Source: Septoria linicola (taxonomy: Eukaryota > Ascomycota > Dothideomycetes > Mycosphaerellales > Mycosphaerellaceae). From it: a stretch of 64,000 nucleotides of DNA. The stretch spans positions 1,922,001 through 1,986,000 of the forward strand of contig CP099424.1 of NCBI GenBank assembly GCA_024114885.1, in the 5' to 3' direction. This document shows positions 13,883-23,813 of the stretch, piece after piece (position 1 is the stretch's first letter; every line of letters starts with the position of its first letter). The translations under genes and the position numbers were made by a program. The notes below the pieces were generated by a model. It searched no databases. It saw only the letters and a list, made by a program, of their open reading frames with translations, and was not told the origin of the DNA.

Positions 13883-14159
13883 TGTTAAGAATGTATCCTA
13901 GATAGTTAGTCTAGATATAGACATCTAAGTATAGTTCTAGATGCCTAAGGCATCTACCTAAGGCTTAGTAAGAGGTATATCTTACTTCTCCTTCTTCTCT
14001 TCTTAGATAACTAACTTAATTAACTTTGTATTTAGTTCCTAGTATATTACTACTACACTATATATATAAGTTAGTTTAAGATTAATCCCCTATTCTTCTT
14101 TACTACGCTATACCCTCCTAGACATTATATAGTATATAATACGCTCTCTACTTTTAATA
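13883..14159 (+). repeat. 3' LTR of element C (277 bp)
   Basis: It begins TGTTAAGAATG and ends CTTTTAATA, directly followed by the AGGAG duplication and the continuation of element B. It shares CTCCTAGACATT with the LTR at 7863. Confidence 0.9.
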
Positions 14160-14164
14160 AGGAG
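14160..14164. repeat. Target-site duplication of element C, right copy
   Basis: AGGAG directly follows the 3' LTR of C. After it, element B resumes. Confidence 0.88.
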
Positions 14165-15543
14165 TACTAATCTATTATTAAAATATAGATATAGCTTATA
14201 ACTATTATAAGACTAGATATTTTATTTGCTCTTAGAAGATTAAGCTTCTATATTAGTAATCTAATAGTAGGATATATAAAGGCTCTAAAGAAGCTAACTA
14301 GATACCTAAGATTAAACCTAGACTTTAGTCTAAGATACTTAAGGAATAGTTAAGGCTTTCTTACTAGATATATAGACTCTAACTATATAATAGATAAGAC
14401 TAATAGAGTCTTAATCCTTAGATATATCTTCTTCCTTTATAGTATATTAATCTTCTAGATAAGTAAGAAGTAGAAATCTATAGCTATATCTATAATAGAA
14501 GCTAAATATATAGCTATAGGAGTATATATAAAATAGTTATAGTTCCTTAGTACTCTTTTAAGAGAGCTTAGATACCTAGAGTTAGTAGAAGAATATTCTT
14601 ACTAACTAAGGATCCTTAGTAACTAGGAAACTATTACTAGAATTAGGCTAATTTAGCTAAAAGGTAATAACTAAGCTACTCTTACTCTAGTTAAGGACTT
14701 ATATATTTATAATAAGTCTAAATATATTAATATCTTATATAATACTATAAGAAAGCTCTAGTAGAATAGACTTATCTCTATAGAATATATAAATATAAAA
14801 GAGATAGTAGTAGATAGTCTTACTAAGCTAAAGAATAGACTATAGTTTTAGGAGTTTATAAGGTAGCTCTACCTTATATAAGAGATATATAAAAGATAAC
14901 TCTAAGCCTTAGAGTTAAACTAAGAGGAGTCTAAAAGAAAGATTTTAGTTACTTAACTCCTCCTTAGTTAGACTTTATAAAGTCCTAAATACTCTTACTA
15001 ATATTAGACCTATTACTAACTATAATATTACTATATAGGACCTAGCTAAACTAGATACCTCTTAAGGCTAAGTACTAGTTAATATTAAAGATCTTCTCTA
15101 TAGTAGCTATTATCTCCTCTACTAGTATATAGTTACTCTACTCTCTAGCTTAATATAAGATCCCTATAGCTAAGAATAGTATACTCTAAAGGCTATTAGG
15201 GAACTAAGAAGCTATATAAAATATAACTAAGTAAGAGACTAGGCTATAAGGAATCTAGAGAGCTATTAGAATTAGCTATAAGAAAGGATAAAGATAACTT
15301 ACTAGATAGTCTATATCCTAAATAACTTACTCTTATATAAGAGAGAAGGAAGATTTTATAGAAAATATTTCTTTTATCTTTTTATAGGAGATAGTAATAT
15401 AGAAAGTTTATTAGATTAATAGTTAGTACTATCTAGTTATTAGTCTAAAAAGTAAGTACTTAATAACTAATTAAGATTAGAGCTAGTACTTAAGTATTAT
15501 AGATAATCTATAGAAAGATCTAACTATATAGTATAAGTAGGAG

Positions 15544-15820
15544 TATTAAGAATATATCCTAGATAGTTAGTCTAGATATAGATATTTAAGTATAGTTCTA
15601 GATACCTAAGGTATCTACCTAAGGCTTAGTAAGAGGTATATCTTGCTTCTCTTTCTTCTCTTCTTAGATAACTAACTTAATTAACTTTATATTTAGTTCC
15701 TAGTATATTACTACTATACTATATATATAAGTTAGTTTAAGATTAATCCTCTATTCTTCTTTACTACGCTATACTCTCCTTAACATTATATAGTATATAA
15801 TACGCTCTCTACTTTTAATA
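15544..15820 (+). repeat. 3' LTR of element B (277 bp)
   Basis: It begins TATTAAGAATA and ends CTTTTAATA. It shares CTCCTTAA with the LTR at 3221. It is the most RIP-changed of the four LTRs. The purine-containing stretch AGTAGGAG just before it may be the polypurine tract. Confidence 0.9.
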
Positions 15821-15899
15821 AGATACTATTTATACGTCTACTAAGCTTACTAAGCCTACCGAGCCTATATAATAGTAATAATATAATAAATAGATTACT

Positions 15900-16720
15900 A
15901 TAGAGCTAGCGTAACTAACGCTATCTAAATAGCTAGTCTAATAAGTAGTAAAGCTATTACTAAAGCGATAGAAGAAGCTATAGGTAGAGTATACTAGTAG
16001 GGTAACGAGGAGTAGCGGTAAATAGTACTCGCTATAGACTCGTAGAGTAAATACTAGTTAAATTATAGCTTAAGGAAGATAGGATTAGAGGAATTAGTAT
16101 ACTAGGATAGGATAAGAGTAGATATTAGTTTTTATACTCGTAGTAACTCGTAGTTCGATTACTTATAAACTCGCTATACTAACTAGACTATAATAGGCTT
16201 AGGAATATCCTTCTTTAGCTATATAGCCTTCTATAGACTCTATATATTACGAGCCTTACTATTAGCCTCTATCTTAAGCTAGTTAATCTAGCTATTTATC
16301 GTTCCTATAGTACCGTCTATCCTATTAAGCCTATCCTCTAATACCTTTATACGGATACGGAGCTCCTCTAACTCGCTAGACTCGCTACTAGACTCGCTAT
16401 CCTTATTATTACTAACTATTTTACTAGCCTAATAACTAGACTTAGCTATATATATATAGTACGTATAAGGTAGCTCTCCTACTACTGTCTTATACTCCTC
16501 TTTAAGACTTAGACGCTTATACTATAAGTATAGTATAATAGTAGTAATACTCTTAGCTATCTCTATAATATAGCTAGCTTTATTAAACTTATATAGACTA
16601 TTCTTTATAACCTTTCTTTTTATACTATCTCTACCTTCTACTTTATTTAGCTACTTCTACTATATCGCTAGCGCGTAAAACTAATAGTTAGAGGCGTCTA
16701 GTATAATAGAGTAGCGTAAG
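15900..16720 (-). pseudogene. Minus-strand ghost ORF, possibly gag-like
   Basis: On the minus strand from about 16720 down to 15900 one frame reads as a protein interrupted only by TAG/TAA. In order it contains a short hydrophobic/aromatic stretch (near 16700-16640), a Lys-rich segment, an acidic Ser/Glu-rich stretch (about 16400-16370), and a heptad-like Leu/Ile pattern suggesting a coiled coil (about 16370-16260). The opening Leu-Asp-x-Ser-Asn-Tyr pattern resembles the start of copia-type Gag proteins, but this is a guess. It lies outside element B and is in the opposite orientation. Confidence 0.4.
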
Positions 16721-17340
16721 CGGTTAAAGGAGTTTAAGGAATTCTATAGCCTATTTTATACTACGAGTTAGTAGCGAGTATATAGAGAGTATAAAAATTG
16801 CCTACCTAGCGTTCTTATTTTCATTAATATCTATCTCCTTAATTAGTACGTAACTTACTTATATAGTTATAGCCTACGTAGAGCCTATACTAATAGTATT
16901 AAGTATACTATTAAGTATTAGCTAAGCTAAAAGCGTCGTAGAATACGCGTAATAACTTACTTAAGGCGATTGATATTACGAGTACTATATGAGGCCTCGT
17001 TGTCGCCTATAATTATAGTAGTACTAGTATTCGTTAGTTATAATAATAGTAGTAGTAAGCTAGATATTAGTATTAAGTAAGTCCTATTGTTATTAGCGCG
17101 ACAATAGAAATGACATGGACGTATGCGGAATCACTATAAGGACAATAGTGAGGTTTAATAATGAGAAGTCGTTATGTCTCGGTGGGACGTATAGAGCTCG
17201 GTCGGCCGTTGGATGTGAGCACGGACCCTCGAACTTTTTCTCAAGCACGAAGCTAGTTTTGGCACACGAGCAGACTGCTTCCTCACTTTCCTTCACATTG
17301 GATACACTGTGAGCTGCCGGTGTTACAGCTTCTGTATAGA

Positions 17341-20300
17341 ATGGCCAAAGATGTGGAAAGGAAGAGGAAGCTGGAACAGGAGCAGGTGGACAATGCGACG
17401 GCGAAGAGAGTGAAGCAGTCGCAGAAGAGCTCGGTGAAGGCGAATGGGGCATCGAGCGGAACTTCAGCAGCAACGCCCAAGCAGAATGGAGGCGCGACCA
17501 CGAAACGATCCACTGAAACGCTCGGAACCAGCAGTAAGGACGAGGAGATAGCACAACGCGCTGTGAAGGACGAAGTCGAGACGACACCATCAGCGAAAAA
17601 GGCCAAGAAGCGAAAGTCTTTACAGAACGGCGAAGGTTCAGCATCGGTGACAAACAGCAAGGTCGATCAAGTTGATGCCGGTGCAGATGTGTCTCTGGTC
17701 GATGCAGGTGCGACTCAACCCGAGTCCAAGAAGAGCAGGAAGCAGAAGAAGCGGCAAGAGCTGATCAAGGCTGAGGATGCAGAGGCAGAGACAGAGGCAG
17801 AGGCAGGAGCAGATCACAGAAGCGGATCGGGTGCTGTTATTGCGACCAGGGACAAGTCACAACGCGCTCTGGAGAAGAAGGCGAGACGGAAGGCGGAGCG
17901 AGAGATCAAAGCTGGCTTGAAAGACGACGATGCCCTCACAGCACCCAACGAGAACGGCTGGTGGCTTTCCCCTCCCAGCGCCGGACGATACCTGGAGCAC
18001 GACCCTATTTTCGTGACGGATGAGAATGGCGATGAGTGCTTAATTGCCGCCACTGTGCGCGAGGTTCAGCTTCTGCATGTCGACAATTCTCTGATCTCAC
18101 GCACGCATGCTGTACCCGATGGTCGGTCGATACTGGCTTACACGCTGAGTGCAGAATACCCCGATCATGTGGAGATTGCCTACGACAATGGAGCCAAGGT
18201 GCAATGGAACTGGACGACAGGTTCTGTGATCAACGGAAGCTTTCCAGGCAACGAAACCACTATTGCAACAACAATTGCTTCTCTTCCAGATGGCAGGCCA
18301 GAAGTATACTACATCTCCCAGGCTCAAGGCACGTATACCATCGTCGACGAGCGGAAAGCCTTGTACACCACGTACCGACGCCTTTCTAGTATCAAGGTGC
18401 TCGAGGGCGGAGCGTATATCATCTGCTTGGGCACGACAGCTATGGTACTGGGTAAGAGGAAAGCCCTTGGTGAAGCCGCCGACTATATCTGGATCGAGAT
18501 GCCCACGACGGTACCATTTCAGTGCTTAGACGCTCGGCTGATGGTGCCATTCTCAGCCAAGGGAGGCTCCTCTGCCAAACAGCAGAAGGGAGTCACGCCG
18601 GATCTTGCACTTGCGGTCGGCAACGCTGATGGCCAAATTCATTTCTACTCCGGCCTGTCCTCGCTGTTCGCCAAACCGTCCGAGGCTGCCCTTCCTATGC
18701 CACGCATTTTGCACTGGCATCGAGAGGCGGTTTCTGCTGTCAAGTTCTCGCGCGACGGCAACTACCTAATCTCTGGCGGCAGAGAATCCGTCCTCGTCAT
18801 TTGGCAGCTCGAGACTGGTCACAAGCAGTTCTTGCCCCATTTGACAGCAGAGATTGAGCGCATTGTGGTCTCGCCCAAGGGTACACAGTATGCTTTGCAG
18901 ATGGGCGACAACTCAATCATGGTGCTGAGCACGACCGAATTGAAGCCCGTCGCGAATTTTGCCGGTCTACAGCTGCCAGTAATGAATGAGCAGCTCCAAC
19001 TTCAGGACATGGTCACTCCCGCCACAACAGCCATCTTACACCCTGGCAAGCCACAGCAGCTCCTTTTGACAGTCCCGGCAACGCAACCCAAGTATGCTAG
19101 CGACATTACGACTCGTCCTTTCTTGCAAAGCTTCGATACTCAGAACGCTCGGCACATCGATAGGCAAGCTCTTTCTCGGAACAATGTCACCGACTTCAAC
19201 CGAGGACCAGAGAACACACCTATCATTCCACCCGATGTCAATCTGCTGAGTGCAAGTGCTGACGGGAAATGGCTGGCTACAGTTGATGAGTGGTTTCCAC
19301 CTGCGACTGACCTGGAGCATGCCGTGTCACGTACCTCCAACTTGGATAACATCGATCTAGCCAACATCCAAGAGGAGCAGCTGAAGCGACGTGAGGTGTA
19401 CCTCAAATTCTGGAGCTGGGACGAAAATCAGTCGATGTGGACGCTGAGCACAAGAGCCGATGCGCCGCATGCAAGAACATCAAATGCTGATCTGGGGTCT
19501 GGAGCTGGCCGCATCTTGCAGCTCAGGTCAGACCCTGCCTCTGATGGATTCGCGACAGTCGGCGAAGACGGCGAAGTCAAAATCTGGAAGCCAAAGACCA
19601 AGGTCAGGAACGGCGTACCTCTGAAAGAGCCGAATGGAAAGGATCTGGTAGAATGGGCCTGCAGAAAAACGATCAAGCTCCCCATCGCCACAGACCTCGA
19701 CGAGCGTGCTGACTCGCCAATGGAAGGGGTAGCCGAGCAAGATAAGCCGCTGGCAGCAATCGATGCCTGTCTGGCCTATTCCCCAGATGGCTCAATCTTG
19801 GCATGCACCACGATCTCCGCCGGTGTGACCGCACAACCACTGGTATACTTTATTAACCCAGCCACAGGTATGATTACCTCTACCAAGTCAGGCATTATTC
19901 CTGCGGATGAGGATGTGCAGGACTTCGGATTCTTGGATCGCTACTTCATCGTTCTCAGCCTTGGACAGGTCCGTGTGTGGAACCTTGTAGATGACAGCGT
20001 TCATTACACAATCACGCTCTCTGGTCAGGCTGAAGAGCAAGAAAACGCTAGACTGGCCATCAACACTCTCGATGAGACGTTTGCGATCACATCCACACTA
20101 GGACTCTCCATGGAGATTGACGTCCCTGTTCCGCAGATCACCGTGTACACGCCCGTGATGCCAGAAGCGCTGTTCGAAGCAGAGCTCGAGTCTAACCCCG
20201 TTGCTCTCTTGACTGGGAAGCATACTAAAGGGTACACAATTATATTCGAAGACGGCACGATACGTACTTTGACGAGTGCCCAAGCATCTTCAACTTATGC

Positions 20301-20628
20301 TCGACGACACTCTCTCGCCGCCTCAGAGATCTCTGAAACGGTCGAAGGAGAACCCGCGATCACGGAAGACACAGAGACAGCGTCGTCGTCCTCCCTCGCC
20401 CTGCTAAGCAACAAAGCTGAAGATGAGGAGATGGCAGACAATTTGGCACCACTGCTGCTGACTGGAGATGGCGAAGATGACAGGCCCGTCGTCAGACCTG
20501 AGCAGTTGACGAGCATTTTCGATGTTGGGCAAGGCGTGGCAGTAGCGCCTGTACGAGACATGTTCAGAGACGTCGTCGGTCTGTTTGCAAGAAAACCGCG
20601 AGCAAGAGCAGATGTGATGATGTTGTAA
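17341..20628 (+). CDS. Utp17/Nan1 (WDR75)-like WD40 nucleolar protein
   Basis: Single exon, 1095 aa. I start at the ATG at 17341, which has A at -3; the open frame extends seven codons further upstream only to a GTG. Residues 1 to about 190 are a Lys/Glu/Ala-rich, low-complexity basic region typical of nucleolar proteins. The rest contains scattered WD40 repeats, the clearest around HWHREAVSAVKFS...GGRESVLVIW and a later repeat with GEDGEVKIWKP, and a long C-terminal part. Order and length fit WDR75/Utp17 of the t-UTP part of the small-subunit processome, which binds nascent pre-rRNA with the U3 snoRNP. This is the first intact gene next to the RIP block, about 250 bp from its edge. It is convergent with the peptidase gene, with 86 bp between stops. 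Confidence 0.85.
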   Translation: MAKDVERKRKLEQEQVDNATAKRVKQSQKSSVKANGASSGTSAATPKQNGGATTKRSTETLGTSSKDEEIAQRAVKDEVETTPSAKKAKKRKSLQNGEGSASVTNSKVDQVDAGADVSLVDAGATQPESKKSRKQKKRQELIKAEDAEAETEAEAGADHRSGSGAVIATRDKSQRALEKKARRKAEREIKAGLKDDDALTAPNENGWWLSPPSAGRYLEHDPIFVTDENGDECLIAATVREVQLLHVDNSLISRTHAVPDGRSILAYTLSAEYPDHVEIAYDNGAKVQWNWTTGSVINGSFPGNETTIATTIASLPDGRPEVYYISQAQGTYTIVDERKALYTTYRRLSSIKVLEGGAYIICLGTTAMVLGKRKALGEAADYIWIEMPTTVPFQCLDARLMVPFSAKGGSSAKQQKGVTPDLALAVGNADGQIHFYSGLSSLFAKPSEAALPMPRILHWHREAVSAVKFSRDGNYLISGGRESVLVIWQLETGHKQFLPHLTAEIERIVVSPKGTQYALQMGDNSIMVLSTTELKPVANFAGLQLPVMNEQLQLQDMVTPATTAILHPGKPQQLLLTVPATQPKYASDITTRPFLQSFDTQNARHIDRQALSRNNVTDFNRGPENTPIIPPDVNLLSASADGKWLATVDEWFPPATDLEHAVSRTSNLDNIDLANIQEEQLKRREVYLKFWSWDENQSMWTLSTRADAPHARTSNADLGSGAGRILQLRSDPASDGFATVGEDGEVKIWKPKTKVRNGVPLKEPNGKDLVEWACRKTIKLPIATDLDERADSPMEGVAEQDKPLAAIDACLAYSPDGSILACTTISAGVTAQPLVYFINPATGMITSTKSGIIPADEDVQDFGFLDRYFIVLSLGQVRVWNLVDDSVHYTITLSGQAEEQENARLAINTLDETFAITSTLGLSMEIDVPVPQITVYTPVMPEALFEAELESNPVALLTGKHTKGYTIIFEDGTIRTLTSAQASSTYARRHSLAASEISETVEGEPAITEDTETASSSSLALLSNKAEDEEMADNLAPLLLTGDGEDDRPVVRPEQLTSIFDVGQGVAVAPVRDMFRDVVGLFARKPRARADVMML

Positions 20629-20714
20629 AAGAGTCATGTACCATGCCAAAATTGTCAATACTCTGAAAGAAGTCCACATCACATTTCTCGTCATCTCATT
20701 GTCATTCTACCTCA

Positions 20715-22918
20715 TCACTGCGTAATAGCATTCCCATCCAACTCATCAATCTTCCCCGTCCAATAATTAATCCAATTGAAAATCTCCTTGTGCCAAAACA
20801 AACTATTCTCTTTATTCAATACCCAATGATTCTCATCAGGAAAACTCAAAAACCGCGAAGGCACACCCACTGTCTGCAGCGCATTGAACATGGCTAGACC
20901 CTCACTAATTGGCAAGCGATAATCCTTCTCATTGTGAATCACAAACTGCGGTGTAGAGAAATTCTTCGCATGTTTCAGTGGATCCCAGGACTCATAAGTG
21001 GACCGAGAAGGTTGATCCCAGAGCGTGCCGTTGAATTCGTGGAGTGTGAACCAGAGCTCTTCAGTAGACCAGTCAGCATACGTAGTAGCTACGCCGTCGT
21101 GGGAGACGAGGGCGCGGAATTCACGGCCGAGGGGGTGCCCTTGGATCCAGTTTGTCATGTAGCCGCCGTAGGAGGCGCCGGCTTCGACGGCGTTGCTGCA
21201 GTTGATGTAAGGCAAGTGAGTGCAGGCGTGGGAGAGGGCGTTGACGAGGTCTTCGTAGGGGTAGCCGCCCCATTGGGCTTGGATGCGGTCGGTGAGGTTT
21301 TGGCCGTAGGAGGTGCTGCCGGTGGGGTTGGGGCCGATGAGGACGTAGTTTTGGTCGGCCCAGGTTTTGAGGTTCCAGCGTGTGGACCAGGTGTTGCCGG
21401 TGTAGCCTTGCGGGCCGCCGTGGATGTAGAAGATTAGGTCGTAGACTTGGGAGGGGTCGAAGTTGGTTGGGTAGACGATGATGGCTTGTTGAGCGTCGCC
21501 GAGTGTGCCATTGTACCAGAAGAAGTCGACATTCTCTGGTCCTAGGCCGGCGAGTTCGGCATCAACTTCGTTGGATCTGTAGAAGTAGTGCGTTTCGGCT
21601 TCAGGTGTTACTGTGTACAGTAAGTAAGAGGCCCAGACAGCGTTGGCTGACACCAATGCGCTTCCGTTTGGTAGTACGTAGAAGTCGTTGACGGAAGTGA
21701 TGTCGGTGATGTTCGTGGGTCGATAGTCTGCCGCAGCGTCGGTGGGAACGATGAATAGACGAGTGGCACCAATGTAATCAGCGGCGACGTAGAGGTATTT
21801 GCCTTCGGCATCCCACTTGAGTGACGATGCACTGTAGTCCCAGTCGGCAGCGACCTGCGTGATTTCCTTGGATTCAACATCAGCAACATAGATCTTGCTG
21901 CGATCCGACTCGTAGTACACGACGTCTTGCTGGAAGTAGGCGATGTTCTTGCCATCTGGTGACCAGAATGGAGCACCTGAGGCTCCTTGAGCTGCTTCTG
22001 GTGCCTTGCTGCCCGGACCGTTCAGCTGTACAGGAGCAGAAGAGCCATCATGAGGCACAAGATAGAGGTAGCTGGCAGTCTTGTTGGCCTTGGGCAGTTC
22101 CGGTGCTTTGGTCAAGAATACGACTGTGGAGCCATCAGGGCTGATATCGTAGTCGCCACGTCCGCCGAACGGCTGGACAGGACTTTCTGGGCGAGTCGCA
22201 GTGTAGTTCAGGTTGTGAATCAGGTTTGTAGTAGTACCGTCAAAAGTGTATCCAGAAGAATTGCTATGGCTCTTGAGAACGCCGGAGAATACCGCAACAC
22301 GCTGCTGTGTAAGCCAAGTGTCCCAATGCCTGACATAGATCAAGTCGTAGAGCATGCCGGTATGTGCCGGCTTCGCTGCCAGTTCCTCATTGTAAGCTGA
22401 GCCATTGTTCGCGTATGCCAATGAGTTGACCAGAAAGTTGATGTCTCCGGAAGCGGTTCTGATCGCCTTGAGTCCAGAGTACGATGCGGCCAAAGATGCT
22501 ACCATTTTAGGCTCTGTAACCTTTTCTGCCAGATCTGCTGTGTACAAAGTGACACCTCCTGGAACTTCATCGTTTGTGCCATTTATGTACAGGACTGATG
22601 TGTTGCTTGCTCCGACCCAGACGACCTCGGAGACATCGCCTCCCCAGGGCAAATCTGTGATATTGCCGGTGGCAAGATGTAGGAGCCACCATGTTGTGGA
22701 CGACTTGTGGTCTTCAAAAGAATAATTTGCGCTATTGTAGATGGCCCACTCGCCGCTTGGGTTTGGGATTGCAGCACTATATCTTGGTGCCGATATCATC
22801 TGCCTGGTGGACTGTAAGTCTGGGTCCTTGTCTTGCACTTAGACTGCACTTACTCTGACGTTATGCATTCTACCAATGGTAGCAATAGCGCTGTCACTGC
22901 AGCATAAGAGAAAGCCAT
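20715..22918 (-). CDS. Secreted S9 dipeptidyl peptidase, DPP V type
   Basis: Two exons, 22918-22854 and 22803-20715, with a 50-nt intron (GTAAGT...ACCAG) giving about 717 aa. Exon 1 encodes the start of a signal peptide (MAFSYAAVTALLLPLVEC). The N-terminal two thirds form the beta-propeller part with many N-glycosylation sites (NxS/T). The C-terminal alpha/beta-hydrolase part has the nucleophile motif GASYGGYM, a later Asp in NEKDYRLP, and His in DENHW, which form the expected Ser-Asp-His triad. DPP V enzymes are secreted and release dipeptides from extracellular protein; A. fumigatus DPP V is of similar length. The intron is chosen because it joins signal peptide and propeller in phase. Confidence 0.88.
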
Positions 22919-23813
22919 GTTGTGACCGCACCAAAATGGAGATGTGAAGTCAAAGTCCTGAAGTCAAAAAGTGAAACCACGTTTATACTTACTCTTGCTG
23001 TCCAGCTCGCACTTACCGCTCTAGATCATGTCACCGGCTCCATAACGATTCAAGGTATGCCCAAATACCACCTCCCCTAATCGTGCGTTTAGGTGAAGGC
23101 TAATGAGCGATGTGACCTGAATCCATGGTCGCCAAGAAATAGAACTCCAGTGCCCCTCTCTAAATGCGAGCCAAGACGGAAGCTCGATAAGCAATATGTC
23201 GGCCAGCCTTCGCATTTGAGCTTGTCGTTGGAGGCAAGCATGCATGTAGAGACTCTGCTGACTGCATCTTGCGCGTCACGAACCACGATTGTGAGATCTG
23301 TCAGGGCAAGAGCCCTGGTCGAACGGCACTTCGGAGTTCGCCATACATCCTTCTGACAGCGTCGTTCGTTGTAGCTTGTTGGGGTCCGTAGCGCGTCGTG
23401 GTGTGATCTTCGTGTGAACGACGCGATATTAGTGAAGTCCTCGCCAGTGCCTGCGCAGAATCGATGAGATCCACTCTCATCGCCCTGACGAACTCTGCAC
23501 AGATAGCAATGAGCACTTCTGGTAACTAATATCATATCTCATCTGGTCCCATCACTGGACAGCAGTCAAGGTGCGGGAAAGTGTGAGGAGAAAAGGTGAA
23601 GGAAAGGCATTCGTTTGACGTTCATCTCGTATAGTCGTGGCACCTAACGATATCTTACAAGCAAGACAGTTCGCTCCATGTTTGCATTCCAACGCCTCCG
23701 CCATGCAACAGAACGCTTCTGCAATGTGCTGTTGGGGTATCATAGTTCTCTTTTCATCGCTCCACATTATCACCGTGTTTGGGCGTCTTCCTCTCGCAGG
23801 CTAGAATAACCAC
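22919..23813. other. Intergenic, no supported gene
   Basis: This is the upstream region of the DPP V-like gene and the downstream side of the four-TM gene. Short frames on both strands (for example 23089-23535 minus) have no recognisable domain or signal peptide. I see no clear repeat. Confidence 0.6.

Larger units (their letters stand above)
7863..14159 (+). mobile_element. Ty1/copia LTR retrotransposon C, nested in B
   Basis: This is a complete 6297-bp copy with 277-bp LTRs at 7863-8139 and 13883-14159. It is flanked by the 5-bp target duplication AGGAG at 7858-7862 and 14160-14164. Sequence after the right duplication (TACTAATCTATT...) continues element B exactly where B was cut at 7862, and the same junction sequence exists uninterrupted inside C near 12498-12510. 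Its LTRs share the variant CTCCTAGACATT, unlike B. The frame is full of TAG/TAA from RIP. C must be younger than B because it lies inside it. Confidence 0.92.
3221..15820 (+). mobile_element. Ty1/copia LTR retrotransposon B, interrupted by C
   Basis: Element B consists of 3221-7862 plus 14165-15820, with copy C in between. Without C and one copy of the AGGAG duplication it is 6298 bp. It has 277-bp LTRs at 3221-3497 and 15544-15820, a primer-binding site directly after the 5' LTR, and an internal region in Ty1/copia order (gag, integrase, reverse transcriptase, RNase H) recognised from the broken reading frame. C split it after the reverse-transcriptase core, before the RNase H part. Both B LTRs share a CTCCTTAA variant near their 3' end that C lacks. 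No matching target duplication flanks B: GGAGC on the left, AGATA on the right. All coding frames are destroyed by RIP, so it is not functional. Confidence 0.88.
1..17090. other. RIP-mutated AT-rich transposon block
   Basis: The whole stretch has almost no CpA or TpG dinucleotides, a large excess of TpA, and frequent TAG/TAA in all frames; no open frame of 60 codons was found. This is the expected footprint of repeat-induced point mutation acting on CpA (known from Pezizomycotina). The composition changes abruptly near 17,085, where CA and TG return to normal levels. The flanking parts (1-1760 and 15,821-17,090) keep CpG but have nearly no CA/TG, while the copia copies in the middle keep some CA/TG, so the flanks look older or more often mutated. 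Between 1325 and 1762 I recognise nothing. Confidence 0.9.

Noticed and set aside
12503..15543. Apparent tandem duplication of a 1.4-kb segment plus LTR
   Set aside because: The two copies are better explained as the 3' end of element C followed by the resumed 3' end of element B, supported by AGGAG duplications and by LTR variants that pair 3221 with 15544 and 7863 with 13883.
17320..17340. Seven-codon N-terminal extension of the Utp17-like protein
   Set aside because: The extension begins at a GTG; the ATG at 17341 has a better context and suits nuclear genes.
17093..17653. Minus-strand frame opposite the Utp17-like gene
   Set aside because: It overlaps a long gene with clear WD40 motifs and has no domain; it is a shadow of the Lys/Ala-rich region.
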